The translations under genes and the position numbers were made by a program. This document shows positions 46,681 to 54,013 of a stretch of DNA of 64,000 nt, in pieces (the first letter of the stretch is position 1; each line of letters starts with the position of its first letter). The notes below the pieces were generated by a model. The model saw only the letters and a program-made list of their open reading frames with translations, did no database searches and was not told the DNA's origin. The stretch lies in contig NZ_JAVESS010000008.1 of the NCBI RefSeq assembly GCF_034006445.1, positions 1-64,000 on the forward strand, read 5' to 3'. The DNA is from Desulfovibrio sp. (GTDB taxonomy: Bacteria; Desulfobacterota; Desulfovibrionia; Desulfovibrionales; Desulfovibrionaceae).

Positions 46681-47589
46681 ATGATGCATCTTCGCATCCT
46701 GCTGTTTTTTTATATACTGCTCTCCACCTGGGCACTGCCGGCAACCACGTTTGCCCAGGATCCGCCGGTTCCGGGCGCAGCCCAGAGGCTCAGGGTGGCT
46801 GTGGCCCCCATGATGTCCCCCAGTGACACCTTTGAGTCCTATTTTCGGCTGCTGCAGTATCTTGGCAGCAAACTGGGCATGGAACTCGAATTCGTCCAGC
46901 GAAAAACCCATGCCGAGGTGCGCGACCTGCTGCACAGCAACAGCATAGACATGGCCTTCATCTGTTCCGGCCCCTACGCCCTGGACACTGTGGATACCGG
47001 GCAAAACCTTCTGGCCATGCCGGTTGTGCAGGGTGAGAGCACCTACCAGTCCTATGTCATCGTACATGCCTCAAGCCAGGCCAAAAGCCTGGACGACCTG
47101 CGCGGCAAATCTTTTGCCTTTACAGACCCCGACTCCAACACCGGCTATCTGAGTCCTGTTTTTTTGTTGCGCCAGGCCGGGCAGTCTCCTGAATCGTTTT
47201 TCAGCAGCACCATTTTTACCCACAGCCATGACAATTCCATACTGGCGGTGGCGCGCGGCCTGGTGGACGCCGCTGCCGTCAACAGCCTCGTATGGGACTA
47301 CAGCGAAGCCCGGCGGCCTGAAATAACAGGAAAAACCAGGGTACTTGTCAAATCCGGCACGTTTGCCATCCCCCCTGTGGTCACCGCAGCGGGCATGGAC
47401 GACAGCAAGCGCGACAAAATCCGCGATATCCTGCTGCATATGCACGAAAGCCCGGAGGGGCGCGCCATGTTGCAGGATCTGCGCATTGACCGCTTTGTGG
47501 TGCCAGAGGATGCCTGGTACGCCAATGTGCGCCGCATGGCGGCGCCGCTTTCTCCCGAGGGGCCTTCGCATGGGCAAACTCTCCCTTAA
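46681..47589 (+). CDS. PhnD-like periplasmic binding protein
   Basis: A 302-residue exported protein of the phosphate/phosphite/phosphonate binding family. The signal peptide is 1-25 (ends TTFAQ). The two-lobed fold is marked by LRVAVAPMMSPSDTFESYFRLLQYL, then IDMAFICSGPYAL and LRGKSFAFTDPDSNTGYLSP. No ABC permease or ATPase is nearby, and its last 20 bases overlap the start of a membrane-bound sigma-54 regulator. It therefore probably works as the sensory receptor of that regulator and not as a transporter part. The ligand is unknown and need not be a phosphonate. GGAG lies upstream of a double ATG. Confidence 0.88.
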   Translation: MMHLRILLFFYILLSTWALPATTFAQDPPVPGAAQRLRVAVAPMMSPSDTFESYFRLLQYLGSKLGMELEFVQRKTHAEVRDLLHSNSIDMAFICSGPYALDTVDTGQNLLAMPVVQGESTYQSYVIVHASSQAKSLDDLRGKSFAFTDPDSNTGYLSPVFLLRQAGQSPESFFSSTIFTHSHDNSILAVARGLVDAAAVNSLVWDYSEARRPEITGKTRVLVKSGTFAIPPVVTAAGMDDSKRDKIRDILLHMHESPEGRAMLQDLRIDRFVVPEDAWYANVRRMAAPLSPEGPSHGQTLP

Positions 47590-49834
47590 GGCCACGGTTC
47601 TGCTGGCAATGGGAGTTCTGGTTGTTTCCAGTTGCCTCCTGACAGCCTTTATTGCAGCCCAGCGCTATTCCCAGAGCCTGGAACAGGCCCTGACCCGGCA
47701 CGCCCGCAGCATAACCCAAAGCCTTTCCGGCCCCATTGCCGAAATGGTGCTCATCAACGACATCATCGGCGTCCAGCGCCTGCTTGATACGCAGTTTGAT
47801 CGCGACCTTGATCAGGGCTACGCCTTGCTGGAAGTTCAGGGGCGCGTGTACGCGCACACCCTTGAGCACCGCATGCCGGACATCCTGCTGCCCCCGGCCG
47901 TGAAGACGGGAGAAGCGCACGATGCCCCGGCCGAAACCGGGGTGCGGGAAGAAAAAGGCGTCCCCGCTGGCGTTACCGAGCGCATTGTGACCCTGTCCAA
48001 TGGCAGAAGGTATCACGAAATCGCCTGGCCGCTGCTTGACGGCCATGCGGGCGTCTTGCGCATGGGCTTTTCGCAGCACGACATTGAAATGCGCATCAGC
48101 CAGTTGTGGAAAGAGACCGCCGGGCTCACCTTCATCATCCTCCTGCTGGCCCTCGTAGCGGGCACCCTCTGGCTGCGCCGGGTGGGCCGCCCTCTCGCCG
48201 CGCTGTCACGTGCTCTGGACTCTGTGGGACGGGGCAACCTCACCACCCGCGTGGCGGTATACGGGCAAAATGAAGTGGCCGTCATGGCCCGCGCGTTCAA
48301 CTCCATGAGCGAAAAGCTTGAGGGAACCATGCTTTCCATGGAGGCGCAGGCGGCGGCACTGCAACGCTCGCACCGGCAATTACGCCTGTGCAATGACATT
48401 GTTACGGCCTTTGCGGCCCTGGACGGGCTTGAGATCATGGCCCGCCGCCTGCCGGACTATCTGAGCGATATAGCCCCTGTTCCCTACTGCCTGCTTTTTC
48501 TTGAGCATGACCGAAACTGTGTGGTTACGGCCCAGGGCCGCGCGTGCACGCCCCTCTTTGGCCGCGACGCCTGGGATTCGGCCCTGCAACTGCTTGAAGG
48601 GCGCGAGAATATCTTTACCACCAGCGGACTCAAGGAGCCCCTCGCGTCGCCGGAGGTAAGCGCCTGCCCCTGCCAGACCGTAGTGTGCATCGTACACGAG
48701 CATGTGCTGTGCGGCGCGCTTATGGCGGGGCACGGCCCCAAGGGCATGGACGAGGCCGATCTGGCGGCCCTGGCCCTTGTGCTGAACCAGATCGCGGGCA
48801 GCATCAGCCGCGCCCTGCGTTATGAAAAGGAATCGCGGGGGCAACGCCTGCACGAAGGCGTGGACAACTTCAACGGCATGCTGGGGCGCTCATCCCGCAT
48901 GCGCGCCATTTTCCAGCGCATCGCCGATGTGGCCTCCAGCGACGCCACGGTGCTCATCACCGGCGAAAGCGGCACGGGCAAGGAACTGGCCGCCAGAGCC
49001 ATCCACAAGCTCAGCGGGCGTCGAGAAAAGCCCTTTGTGGTCATCAACTGCGCCGCCTACCCTGAAAGCCTGCTGGAAAGCGAGCTTTTCGGCTATGAAA
49101 AAGGCGCGTTCACCGGGGCGCTGCGGCAAAAGCCCGGCCGCTTTGAACAGGCTGACGGCGGCACGGTCTTTCTGGATGAAATAGGCGAAATCTCCCCCGT
49201 GGCCCAGGTTCGCCTGCTGCGCGTATTGCAGACCCGGCAGTTCGAGCGGGTGGGCGGCGAAGAAACGCTTACGGTCAACGTGCGGGTGCTGGCCGCCACC
49301 AACCGCGACCTGGCCGCCGAGGTGCGCAAGGGGCAGTTCCGCGAAGACCTGTACTACCGCCTTGATGTCATCTCCTTGGTAATGCCGCCCCTGCGGGACA
49401 GGCCAGGCGACCTGCCCCTGCTGGCGCGGCACTTTCTGGAAAGTCTGGCCAAACGCACGGGCCGCCAGCCCTGCACGCTCAGCCCCGCCGCCACGCGGCT
49501 GCTCATGGCTTATGACTGGCCCGGCAACGTGCGTGAACTGGAAAACATGCTGGAGCAGTGCGCCACCCTGAGCCGCCACGGTGCCATCACCCCTGCCGAT
49601 CTGCCGGAGCGCATGCGCGTCTTCAACGTGCCGGGCGCATCAGGCCGCCCGTCTTCCATCTCCCACTCCGCTGCTGCCCAGACCCTGGAGGACAAGGAAG
49701 CGACCGCCATTCGCGAGGCGCTGGAACAGTGCGCCTGGAGCCGCAAGGATGCCGCCGCCCGACTCGGTATAGGCCGAACGACCCTCTATTCGAAGATGAA
49801 ACGCTACGGCATCAGGCCGCCTGAGACTGCCTGA
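47570..49834 (+). CDS. Membrane-bound sigma-54-dependent activator (one-component sensor)
   Basis: A 754-residue protein uniting sensor and activator. Membrane helix 1 is at about 8-30, followed by a periplasmic domain (about 30-180), membrane helix 2 (about 185-205) and HAMP (GRPLAALSRALDSVGRGNLT). A GAF-like region spans about 270-410. The AAA+ domain (about 430-665) has GESGTGKE, GYEKGAFTGA and LDEIGEIS. A Fis-type helix-turn-helix ends the protein (AAARLGIGRTTLYSKMKRYG). There is no receiver domain. GAGG lies before the ATG at 47570, inside the PhnD-like gene. It likely drives the sigma-54 promoter at 50012. Confidence 0.88.
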   Translation: MGKLSLKATVLLAMGVLVVSSCLLTAFIAAQRYSQSLEQALTRHARSITQSLSGPIAEMVLINDIIGVQRLLDTQFDRDLDQGYALLEVQGRVYAHTLEHRMPDILLPPAVKTGEAHDAPAETGVREEKGVPAGVTERIVTLSNGRRYHEIAWPLLDGHAGVLRMGFSQHDIEMRISQLWKETAGLTFIILLLALVAGTLWLRRVGRPLAALSRALDSVGRGNLTTRVAVYGQNEVAVMARAFNSMSEKLEGTMLSMEAQAAALQRSHRQLRLCNDIVTAFAALDGLEIMARRLPDYLSDIAPVPYCLLFLEHDRNCVVTAQGRACTPLFGRDAWDSALQLLEGRENIFTTSGLKEPLASPEVSACPCQTVVCIVHEHVLCGALMAGHGPKGMDEADLAALALVLNQIAGSISRALRYEKESRGQRLHEGVDNFNGMLGRSSRMRAIFQRIADVASSDATVLITGESGTGKELAARAIHKLSGRREKPFVVINCAAYPESLLESELFGYEKGAFTGALRQKPGRFEQADGGTVFLDEIGEISPVAQVRLLRVLQTRQFERVGGEETLTVNVRVLAATNRDLAAEVRKGQFREDLYYRLDVISLVMPPLRDRPGDLPLLARHFLESLAKRTGRQPCTLSPAATRLLMAYDWPGNVRELENMLEQCATLSRHGAITPADLPERMRVFNVPGASGRPSSISHSAAAQTLEDKEATAIREALEQCAWSRKDAAARLGIGRTTLYSKMKRYGIRPPETA

Positions 49835-49909
49835 TTGAACACCATACGGGCGTGCGTTCCATTTTTGTTCATTAAAAAATACCTATAAAACCAGATAACT
49901 GCATGTATG

Positions 49910-49948
49910 CGGGATTTTCACGTTCTGAATCGGAACGCGAAAATCCCG
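49910..49948. promoter_or_regulatory. Large inverted repeat, possible activator site or terminator
   Basis: CGGGATTTTCACGTTC and GAACGCGAAAATCCCG form a palindrome with one mismatch, 75 bases after the activator stop and about 65 bases before the -24 element. A related sequence (TTTCACGTTTGTTCAGCGCAAAA) lies at 49961-49984. Paired sites of this kind suit an enhancer for a sigma-54 activator. The T-run after it would also allow termination. Confidence 0.5.
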
Positions 49949-50011
49949 TTTTGCGCTATATTTCACGTTTGTTCAGCGCAAAAACCAGCTAACCAACTGA
50001 AATAACTAACA

Positions 50012-50028
50012 AGGCCCATTCCTTGCTC
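50012..50028 (+). promoter_or_regulatory. Sigma-54 promoter of the FMN/cytochrome operon
   Basis: AAGGCCCATTCCTTGCT has GG at 50014-50015 and GC at 50026-50027 with exactly ten bases between, the -24/-12 spacing required by sigma-54. The downstream TTGC matches the consensus -12 block. It would give a long leader of about 365 bases. Confidence 0.7.
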
Positions 50029-50195
50029 TAGGTTGATGTCATTCAAAGGACATAACGGCGCGTGAGCATGTCCCGGCAAGCGCAAGCGCAGAGCCTTCGT
50101 AGCCTGATGGGCTGGCACACCTCCACCAAGCCACCTCACGCGACGACAGCGCAACTGCGAATCACAACGGCAGCGCCTGCGTTTGCCGGGGCATG

Positions 50196-50275
50196 CGCCG
50201 GTACTGCCCGGTACTGCCCGATACTGGCCGGTACTGCCCGATACAGGCAGTTACTGGCAGTTATCTGTCGGTACC
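50196..50275 (+). repeat. Iterated CGGTACTGCCC units in the operon leader
   Basis: At least seven imperfect units of (C)GGTACTGCC/GATACTGCC in the long leader before the FMN gene. A similar unit is found at 28641-28680. The rest of the leader (50029-50404) contains no convincing gene; a 121-codon frame there overlaps the FMN gene and is repeat-derived. Confidence 0.7.
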
Positions 50276-50404
50276 GGGGGATATCCTCACGCAGGGGGCA
50301 CACATTCTCAAGCGTGCCCCGCCGGAGTGAACACGCAGGGCTGCGCCGGGGTCAGAGACCGGCCCACACGGCTTCATGTACCACTAACTCACAAGGAATC
50401 AGGC

Positions 50405-51598
50405 ATGGACAAGGACAACAAGATTGATGGTTTTGACCGCCGCGAATTTTTGAAAAACGCCATGGCCATTGGTGCTGGCGTAGCCGTGGCCCCGCTGCTT
50501 GCTTCGGAAGTCCAGGCGGCCACCGCCGCTGTGGCCGCTGCGCCAGCCGCCGCGCCCGCCGGTGGCAAGCTGACCATGGCGGAAGTGCTGCGCGTGGCCC
50601 GTGAAAAGCTCTACCCCCGCTGCCGCGTGTGCCCCGAATGCAATGGCGTCGCCTGTGCTGGCGAAGTGCCCGGCTTTGGCGGCATTGGCTCGGGCCAGGC
50701 TTTCAAGAACAACTATGACGCGCTCAATCATATCAAGCTGAACATGCGCACCCTGCATGATATGAAGAAGCCCGACCTTGCCGTGGAAATCTTCGGCGAA
50801 AAGCTGTCCATGCCCCTGCTGTCCGCCGCCACTGGCGGCGTGACGTACAACATGGGCGGCAAGATGACCGAAGAGGACTACATCAATGCCATTCTTGGCG
50901 GTTGTAGAGGCGCTGGCACGCTGGGTCTGGCCGCGGACGGCATCGGCGACCCCATTGAAACCTTCAAGCGCCGCATGGACGTGCTCAAGGCTGCCTACAA
51001 CGGCAAGGGCATCGCCATCCTCAAGCCCCGCACGCAGGAAGAAGTCATCAAGCGCGTGCGCCTTATGGAAGAAGCCGGCGCTGTGGCCTTTGGCATGGAC
51101 GTGGACTCCGCCGGACGCGCCGCCCGCGCTCTGCCTGGCCAGACCGTGGAGCCCAAAACCTTTGCCCAGATCCGCGAACTTTCGCGCGCGTCGAGCCTGC
51201 CCTTTATCGTCAAGGGCATCATGACCGTTGAAGAAGCACAGCGCGCTGTGGACGCCGGAGCCAAGGGCATTGTGGTGTCCAACCACGGCGGCCGCGTGCT
51301 GGACTACACCCCCGGCGTGGCCGAAGTGCTGCCCGCCATTGCCGACAAGGTCAAGGGACATACCGTTATTTTCGCCGACGGCGCGGTGCGGCGCGGCACT
51401 GACGTACTCAAGCTGCTGGCCCTTGGCGCGGACGCCTGCCTCATCGGCCGTCCCCTTATCCGTGGCGCGCACGGCGGCGGCGCTGCCGGCGTCACCCTGA
51501 TGCTCGAAGCCATCAAGCAGGAACTTGAAGCCATGATGGTTCTGACCGCCACGCCCAACCTGCGCAATGTTTCTTCGTCCATCCTCATGGGGGCGTAG
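50405..51598 (+). CDS. Tat-exported FMN-dependent 2-hydroxyacid dehydrogenase-like protein
   Basis: A 397-residue protein of the lactate/glycolate oxidase (FMN_dh) family. A Tat-type signal opens it (Arg12-Arg13 in FDRREFLKN, then a hydrophobic stretch and ASEVQAA), so it should act in the periplasm, which is odd for a family that is usually cytoplasmic. Next comes a CxxCxxCx4C cluster (Cys73, 76, 79, 84), possibly binding a metal or an Fe-S centre. The barrel keeps VKGIM and the SNHGGR active-site motif with His294, and the phosphate-binding FADGAVRRGTDVLK. It leads an operon of cytochromes and an NrfD protein, which suggests that electrons from a hydroxyacid reach quinone. Substrate unknown. 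Confidence 0.88.
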   Translation: MDKDNKIDGFDRREFLKNAMAIGAGVAVAPLLASEVQAATAAVAAAPAAAPAGGKLTMAEVLRVAREKLYPRCRVCPECNGVACAGEVPGFGGIGSGQAFKNNYDALNHIKLNMRTLHDMKKPDLAVEIFGEKLSMPLLSAATGGVTYNMGGKMTEEDYINAILGGCRGAGTLGLAADGIGDPIETFKRRMDVLKAAYNGKGIAILKPRTQEEVIKRVRLMEEAGAVAFGMDVDSAGRAARALPGQTVEPKTFAQIRELSRASSLPFIVKGIMTVEEAQRAVDAGAKGIVVSNHGGRVLDYTPGVAEVLPAIADKVKGHTVIFADGAVRRGTDVLKLLALGADACLIGRPLIRGAHGGGAAGVTLMLEAIKQELEAMMVLTATPNLRNVSSSILMGA

Positions 51599-51599
51599 C

Positions 51600-52724
51600 A
51601 TGCGGCATTTTTACAAAACGCTTCTGCTGCTCCTGTTTGTGGCGCTCATGGCAGCGCCTGCCGGGGCAACGGAACGCAAGACCCTCCGTTACGGCGGCGG
51701 CGGACAGGGCACGGTCGTTTTTGACGGCCCCTTGCATGCATCCAAGGGCTTTGTCTGCAACGACTGCCATGTCTCCATCTTTCCTCCGGCGCAGAAGGCC
51801 CACATAACCATGGAAGACCATTTCAAGGGCGTGGCGTGTTTTACCTGCCACAACCAGGTTGTGGTCTCGCGCGACTGCGGCTTTTGCCACCGCAAGTTTG
51901 AACCCGCTCCCCTCTCCACCACCTTCAACATGGCCGACAGCCCCGAAGCCAACGTGCCTGCCCCTGTGGCCCTCAAAAAGACGCGTCAGGAGCTTCAGTC
52001 GCCGCTGACGTATGAGGGCGCATCAACCGTGGGCAGCATGATCATGCCCGAAGCCGCCAAGCTGTTTACCGCGCACACGGGTGTGCCCTTTGGCGAAATG
52101 GGCATAGCTGGCGCGGGTGCCGGGCTCAAGGCCGTGGCCGCGGGCAAGGTGTCCATGGGCGGTCTGGCCAGCGCCATTACGGACAAGGAAAAAGCTCAGG
52201 TCGTGGCATGGCAGGTCATTGGCTACGACGTCATGGGCGTGTTTGTGCATCCCTCAAATCCCGTGCGGACACTGAGCATGGAGCAGCTGCGCGCCATCTT
52301 CAGCGGCAGGGAAACCAACTGGAAAGCCTTTGGCGGCCCCGACGCCCCCATTGTGGTGTACAGCGAAGCCCTTGCAGGCGGCCGCGCCACGGTGAAAGCC
52401 TTTCAGGATATGGTTCTGCGTGGGGATGCTTACGGCAAGCTGGTGGAACTTGACGACGCGGTCGACTGCGTCGCCGATGTGGCCAAAGACCCTGCCGGTA
52501 TTACGGCCTCTTCATTGTCCTTTGCCATACCCGGCGTGGAAGTGTTGAAAGTCAACGGCGCTGCGCCGGAAAAAGCCGCCGTGCAATCCGGCGCATATCC
52601 GCTCAAGCGCCCCCTGACGCTCATCACGCTGCAACCAACAGGCAACATTCAGGCTTTCTTCGACTTCATGCTGTCGCCCGAAGGTCAGGACGTTGTAAGC
52701 AAGCACTTTGTGCCGGTGAAGTAA
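51600..52724 (+). CDS. Trihaem cytochrome fused to a PstS-like binding domain
   Basis: A 374-residue exported protein. The signal peptide is 1-23 (ends AGATE). A small c7/c3-like haem domain at about 40-105 carries CNDCH (53-57), CFTCH (80-84) and CGFCH (93-97). From about 137 to the end the sequence is a phosphate-binding (PstS-like) domain, with YEGASTVGSMIMP, AGAGAGLKAVAAGKVSMGG, LRAIFSGRETNWKAFGG and FFDFMLSPEGQDVV. I know of no characterised protein with this pairing. Its ATG begins one base after the stop of the FMN gene, so the two are translationally coupled. It may bind an anion next to a redox chain. Confidence 0.88.
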   Translation: MRHFYKTLLLLLFVALMAAPAGATERKTLRYGGGGQGTVVFDGPLHASKGFVCNDCHVSIFPPAQKAHITMEDHFKGVACFTCHNQVVVSRDCGFCHRKFEPAPLSTTFNMADSPEANVPAPVALKKTRQELQSPLTYEGASTVGSMIMPEAAKLFTAHTGVPFGEMGIAGAGAGLKAVAAGKVSMGGLASAITDKEKAQVVAWQVIGYDVMGVFVHPSNPVRTLSMEQLRAIFSGRETNWKAFGGPDAPIVVYSEALAGGRATVKAFQDMVLRGDAYGKLVELDDAVDCVADVAKDPAGITASSLSFAIPGVEVLKVNGAAPEKAAVQSGAYPLKRPLTLITLQPTGNIQAFFDFMLSPEGQDVVSKHFVPVK

Positions 52725-52739
52725 AACAAAGGACAAGCC

Positions 52740-53261
52740 ATGCAACAGTTCAATACCATAGTGCGGCATCGTCTTTTGCCAGCCTTGCTGCTGGGGGCGC
52801 TGCTGGCGGCTGCGGGGGTGTTTTTTGCAACGCCCCCACACGAGGCGGTCGCGGCCGAAGCGGCCCCGCCCGTGCCTCAACAGAAGCTTGTGCGCGGTCA
52901 CTGGTCTGAAAACCCGGAGATCATGCGCAAAAACCACAAAGAGCTGCTTCTCGACGGCATGACCCATGCCGCACGCGCCACGACGCGCAAGGAAGACAAT
53001 ACCATAGAGCGCTGCGTCACCTGTCACATCGTGCGTGACGGAGAAAAACCCGTGAGCGCGGCCGACCCGCGCCACTTCTGCAACCAGTGCCACGTCAAGG
53101 CGGGTGTTTCCATCAACTGCTTCACCTGCCACGCGTCCCTGCCCACCACGGACCCCGCCGTCATGTCGCCCGAAGTGCGCAATGCCGATGTCATAAAGGC
53201 GCGCTTGCAGCAATGGCAGAAGTACACGCAGGAACAGGCGGCCAAAGGAGCGGGAAAATGA
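52740..53261 (+). CDS. Membrane-anchored trihaem cytochrome, DsrJ-like
   Basis: A 173-residue protein with an N-terminal hydrophobic helix (11-31) that may stay as an anchor. Three haem motifs are present: CVTCH (92-96), CNQCH (114-118) and CFTCH (127-131). In size, haem number and gene order it corresponds to DsrJ of the DsrMKJOP complex, although it is not the canonical dsrJ. A GGA box precedes the ATG at 52740. Its stop overlaps the start of the ferredoxin gene (ATGA). Confidence 0.88.
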   Translation: MQQFNTIVRHRLLPALLLGALLAAAGVFFATPPHEAVAAEAAPPVPQQKLVRGHWSENPEIMRKNHKELLLDGMTHAARATTRKEDNTIERCVTCHIVRDGEKPVSAADPRHFCNQCHVKAGVSINCFTCHASLPTTDPAVMSPEVRNADVIKARLQQWQKYTQEQAAKGAGK

Positions 53262-54013
53262 GCGCCAATGAAAACAGAAAAACCGCGTGCGCAGGGGAAT
53301 CCTGCATACAGTCGCGCCGCCGCTTCCTGCTGGGAGCGGGCGCAACCCTGCTTGCGCCCGGCGTGCTGCTGACGGCGCGTCCCGCCCTTGCGGACGAAGC
53401 CGGACGCCAGCGCTGGGGCCTGCTGATTGATACACGCAAATGCGTGGGCGATTGCACCGCCTGTGTGGATGCCTGCGCCGCCACAAACGGCCTCACGGAC
53501 AATGGCCGCCCGGCCACCGACGCCCAGTGGATCCGCAAGGTGCAGGTCACTGATCCCGGAACCGGACATGTGGCCCATATGCCCATCATGTGCCAGCACT
53601 GCGGCAATGCCCAGTGCGTTGAAGTGTGCCCCACCGGGGCCAGCCTCAAACGCGCGGACGGCATCGTGCTGGTGGACAAGCATTTGTGCATCGGCTGCCG
53701 CTACTGCGTTATGGCCTGCCCCTTCAAGGCGCGCGGCTTCACGCATGAAGAGGTGAAGGAACCGAGCCCGATTTCGCCGCGTGGCAAGGGCTCGGCCGAG
53801 GGTTGCAACATGTGCGTGCAACGCATCAGCAAGGGGCAGTTGCCAGCCTGTGTGGAAGCCTGTGCCCGCAGCGGCCATGAGGCCATTCTCTTTGGTGATC
53901 TCAATGACCCCACAAGCCTCATTGCCAAACGGGTGGTCGCTTTTGGCGCTGCCGCCCTGCGCGCAGACCTGCGCACTGATCCCAGCGTGCGCTATGTGGG
54001 GGTGAACTTATGA
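53258..54013 (+). CDS. Tat-exported four-cluster ferredoxin subunit, DsrO/HybA-like
   Basis: A 251-residue periplasmic electron-transfer subunit. The Tat signal SRRRFLLGAGATLLAPG lies at 19-35. Four cysteine groups that can bind four [4Fe-4S] clusters follow: CVGDCTACVDAC, CQHCGNAQCVEVC, CIGCRYCVMAC, and CNMC with a later CVEAC. The start at 53258 overlaps the upstream stop and is the only one giving the Tat signal at the N-terminus. It should link the periplasmic haem and flavin subunits to the NrfD-type membrane protein, as DsrO does with DsrP. Confidence 0.93.
   Translation: MSANENRKTACAGESCIQSRRRFLLGAGATLLAPGVLLTARPALADEAGRQRWGLLIDTRKCVGDCTACVDACAATNGLTDNGRPATDAQWIRKVQVTDPGTGHVAHMPIMCQHCGNAQCVEVCPTGASLKRADGIVLVDKHLCIGCRYCVMACPFKARGFTHEEVKEPSPISPRGKGSAEGCNMCVQRISKGQLPACVEACARSGHEAILFGDLNDPTSLIAKRVVAFGAAALRADLRTDPSVRYVGVNL

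Noticed and set aside
50062..50427. 121-codon frame in the leader of the FMN operon
   Set aside because: It overlaps the FMN gene start in another frame, consists largely of translated short repeats and has no ribosome site.
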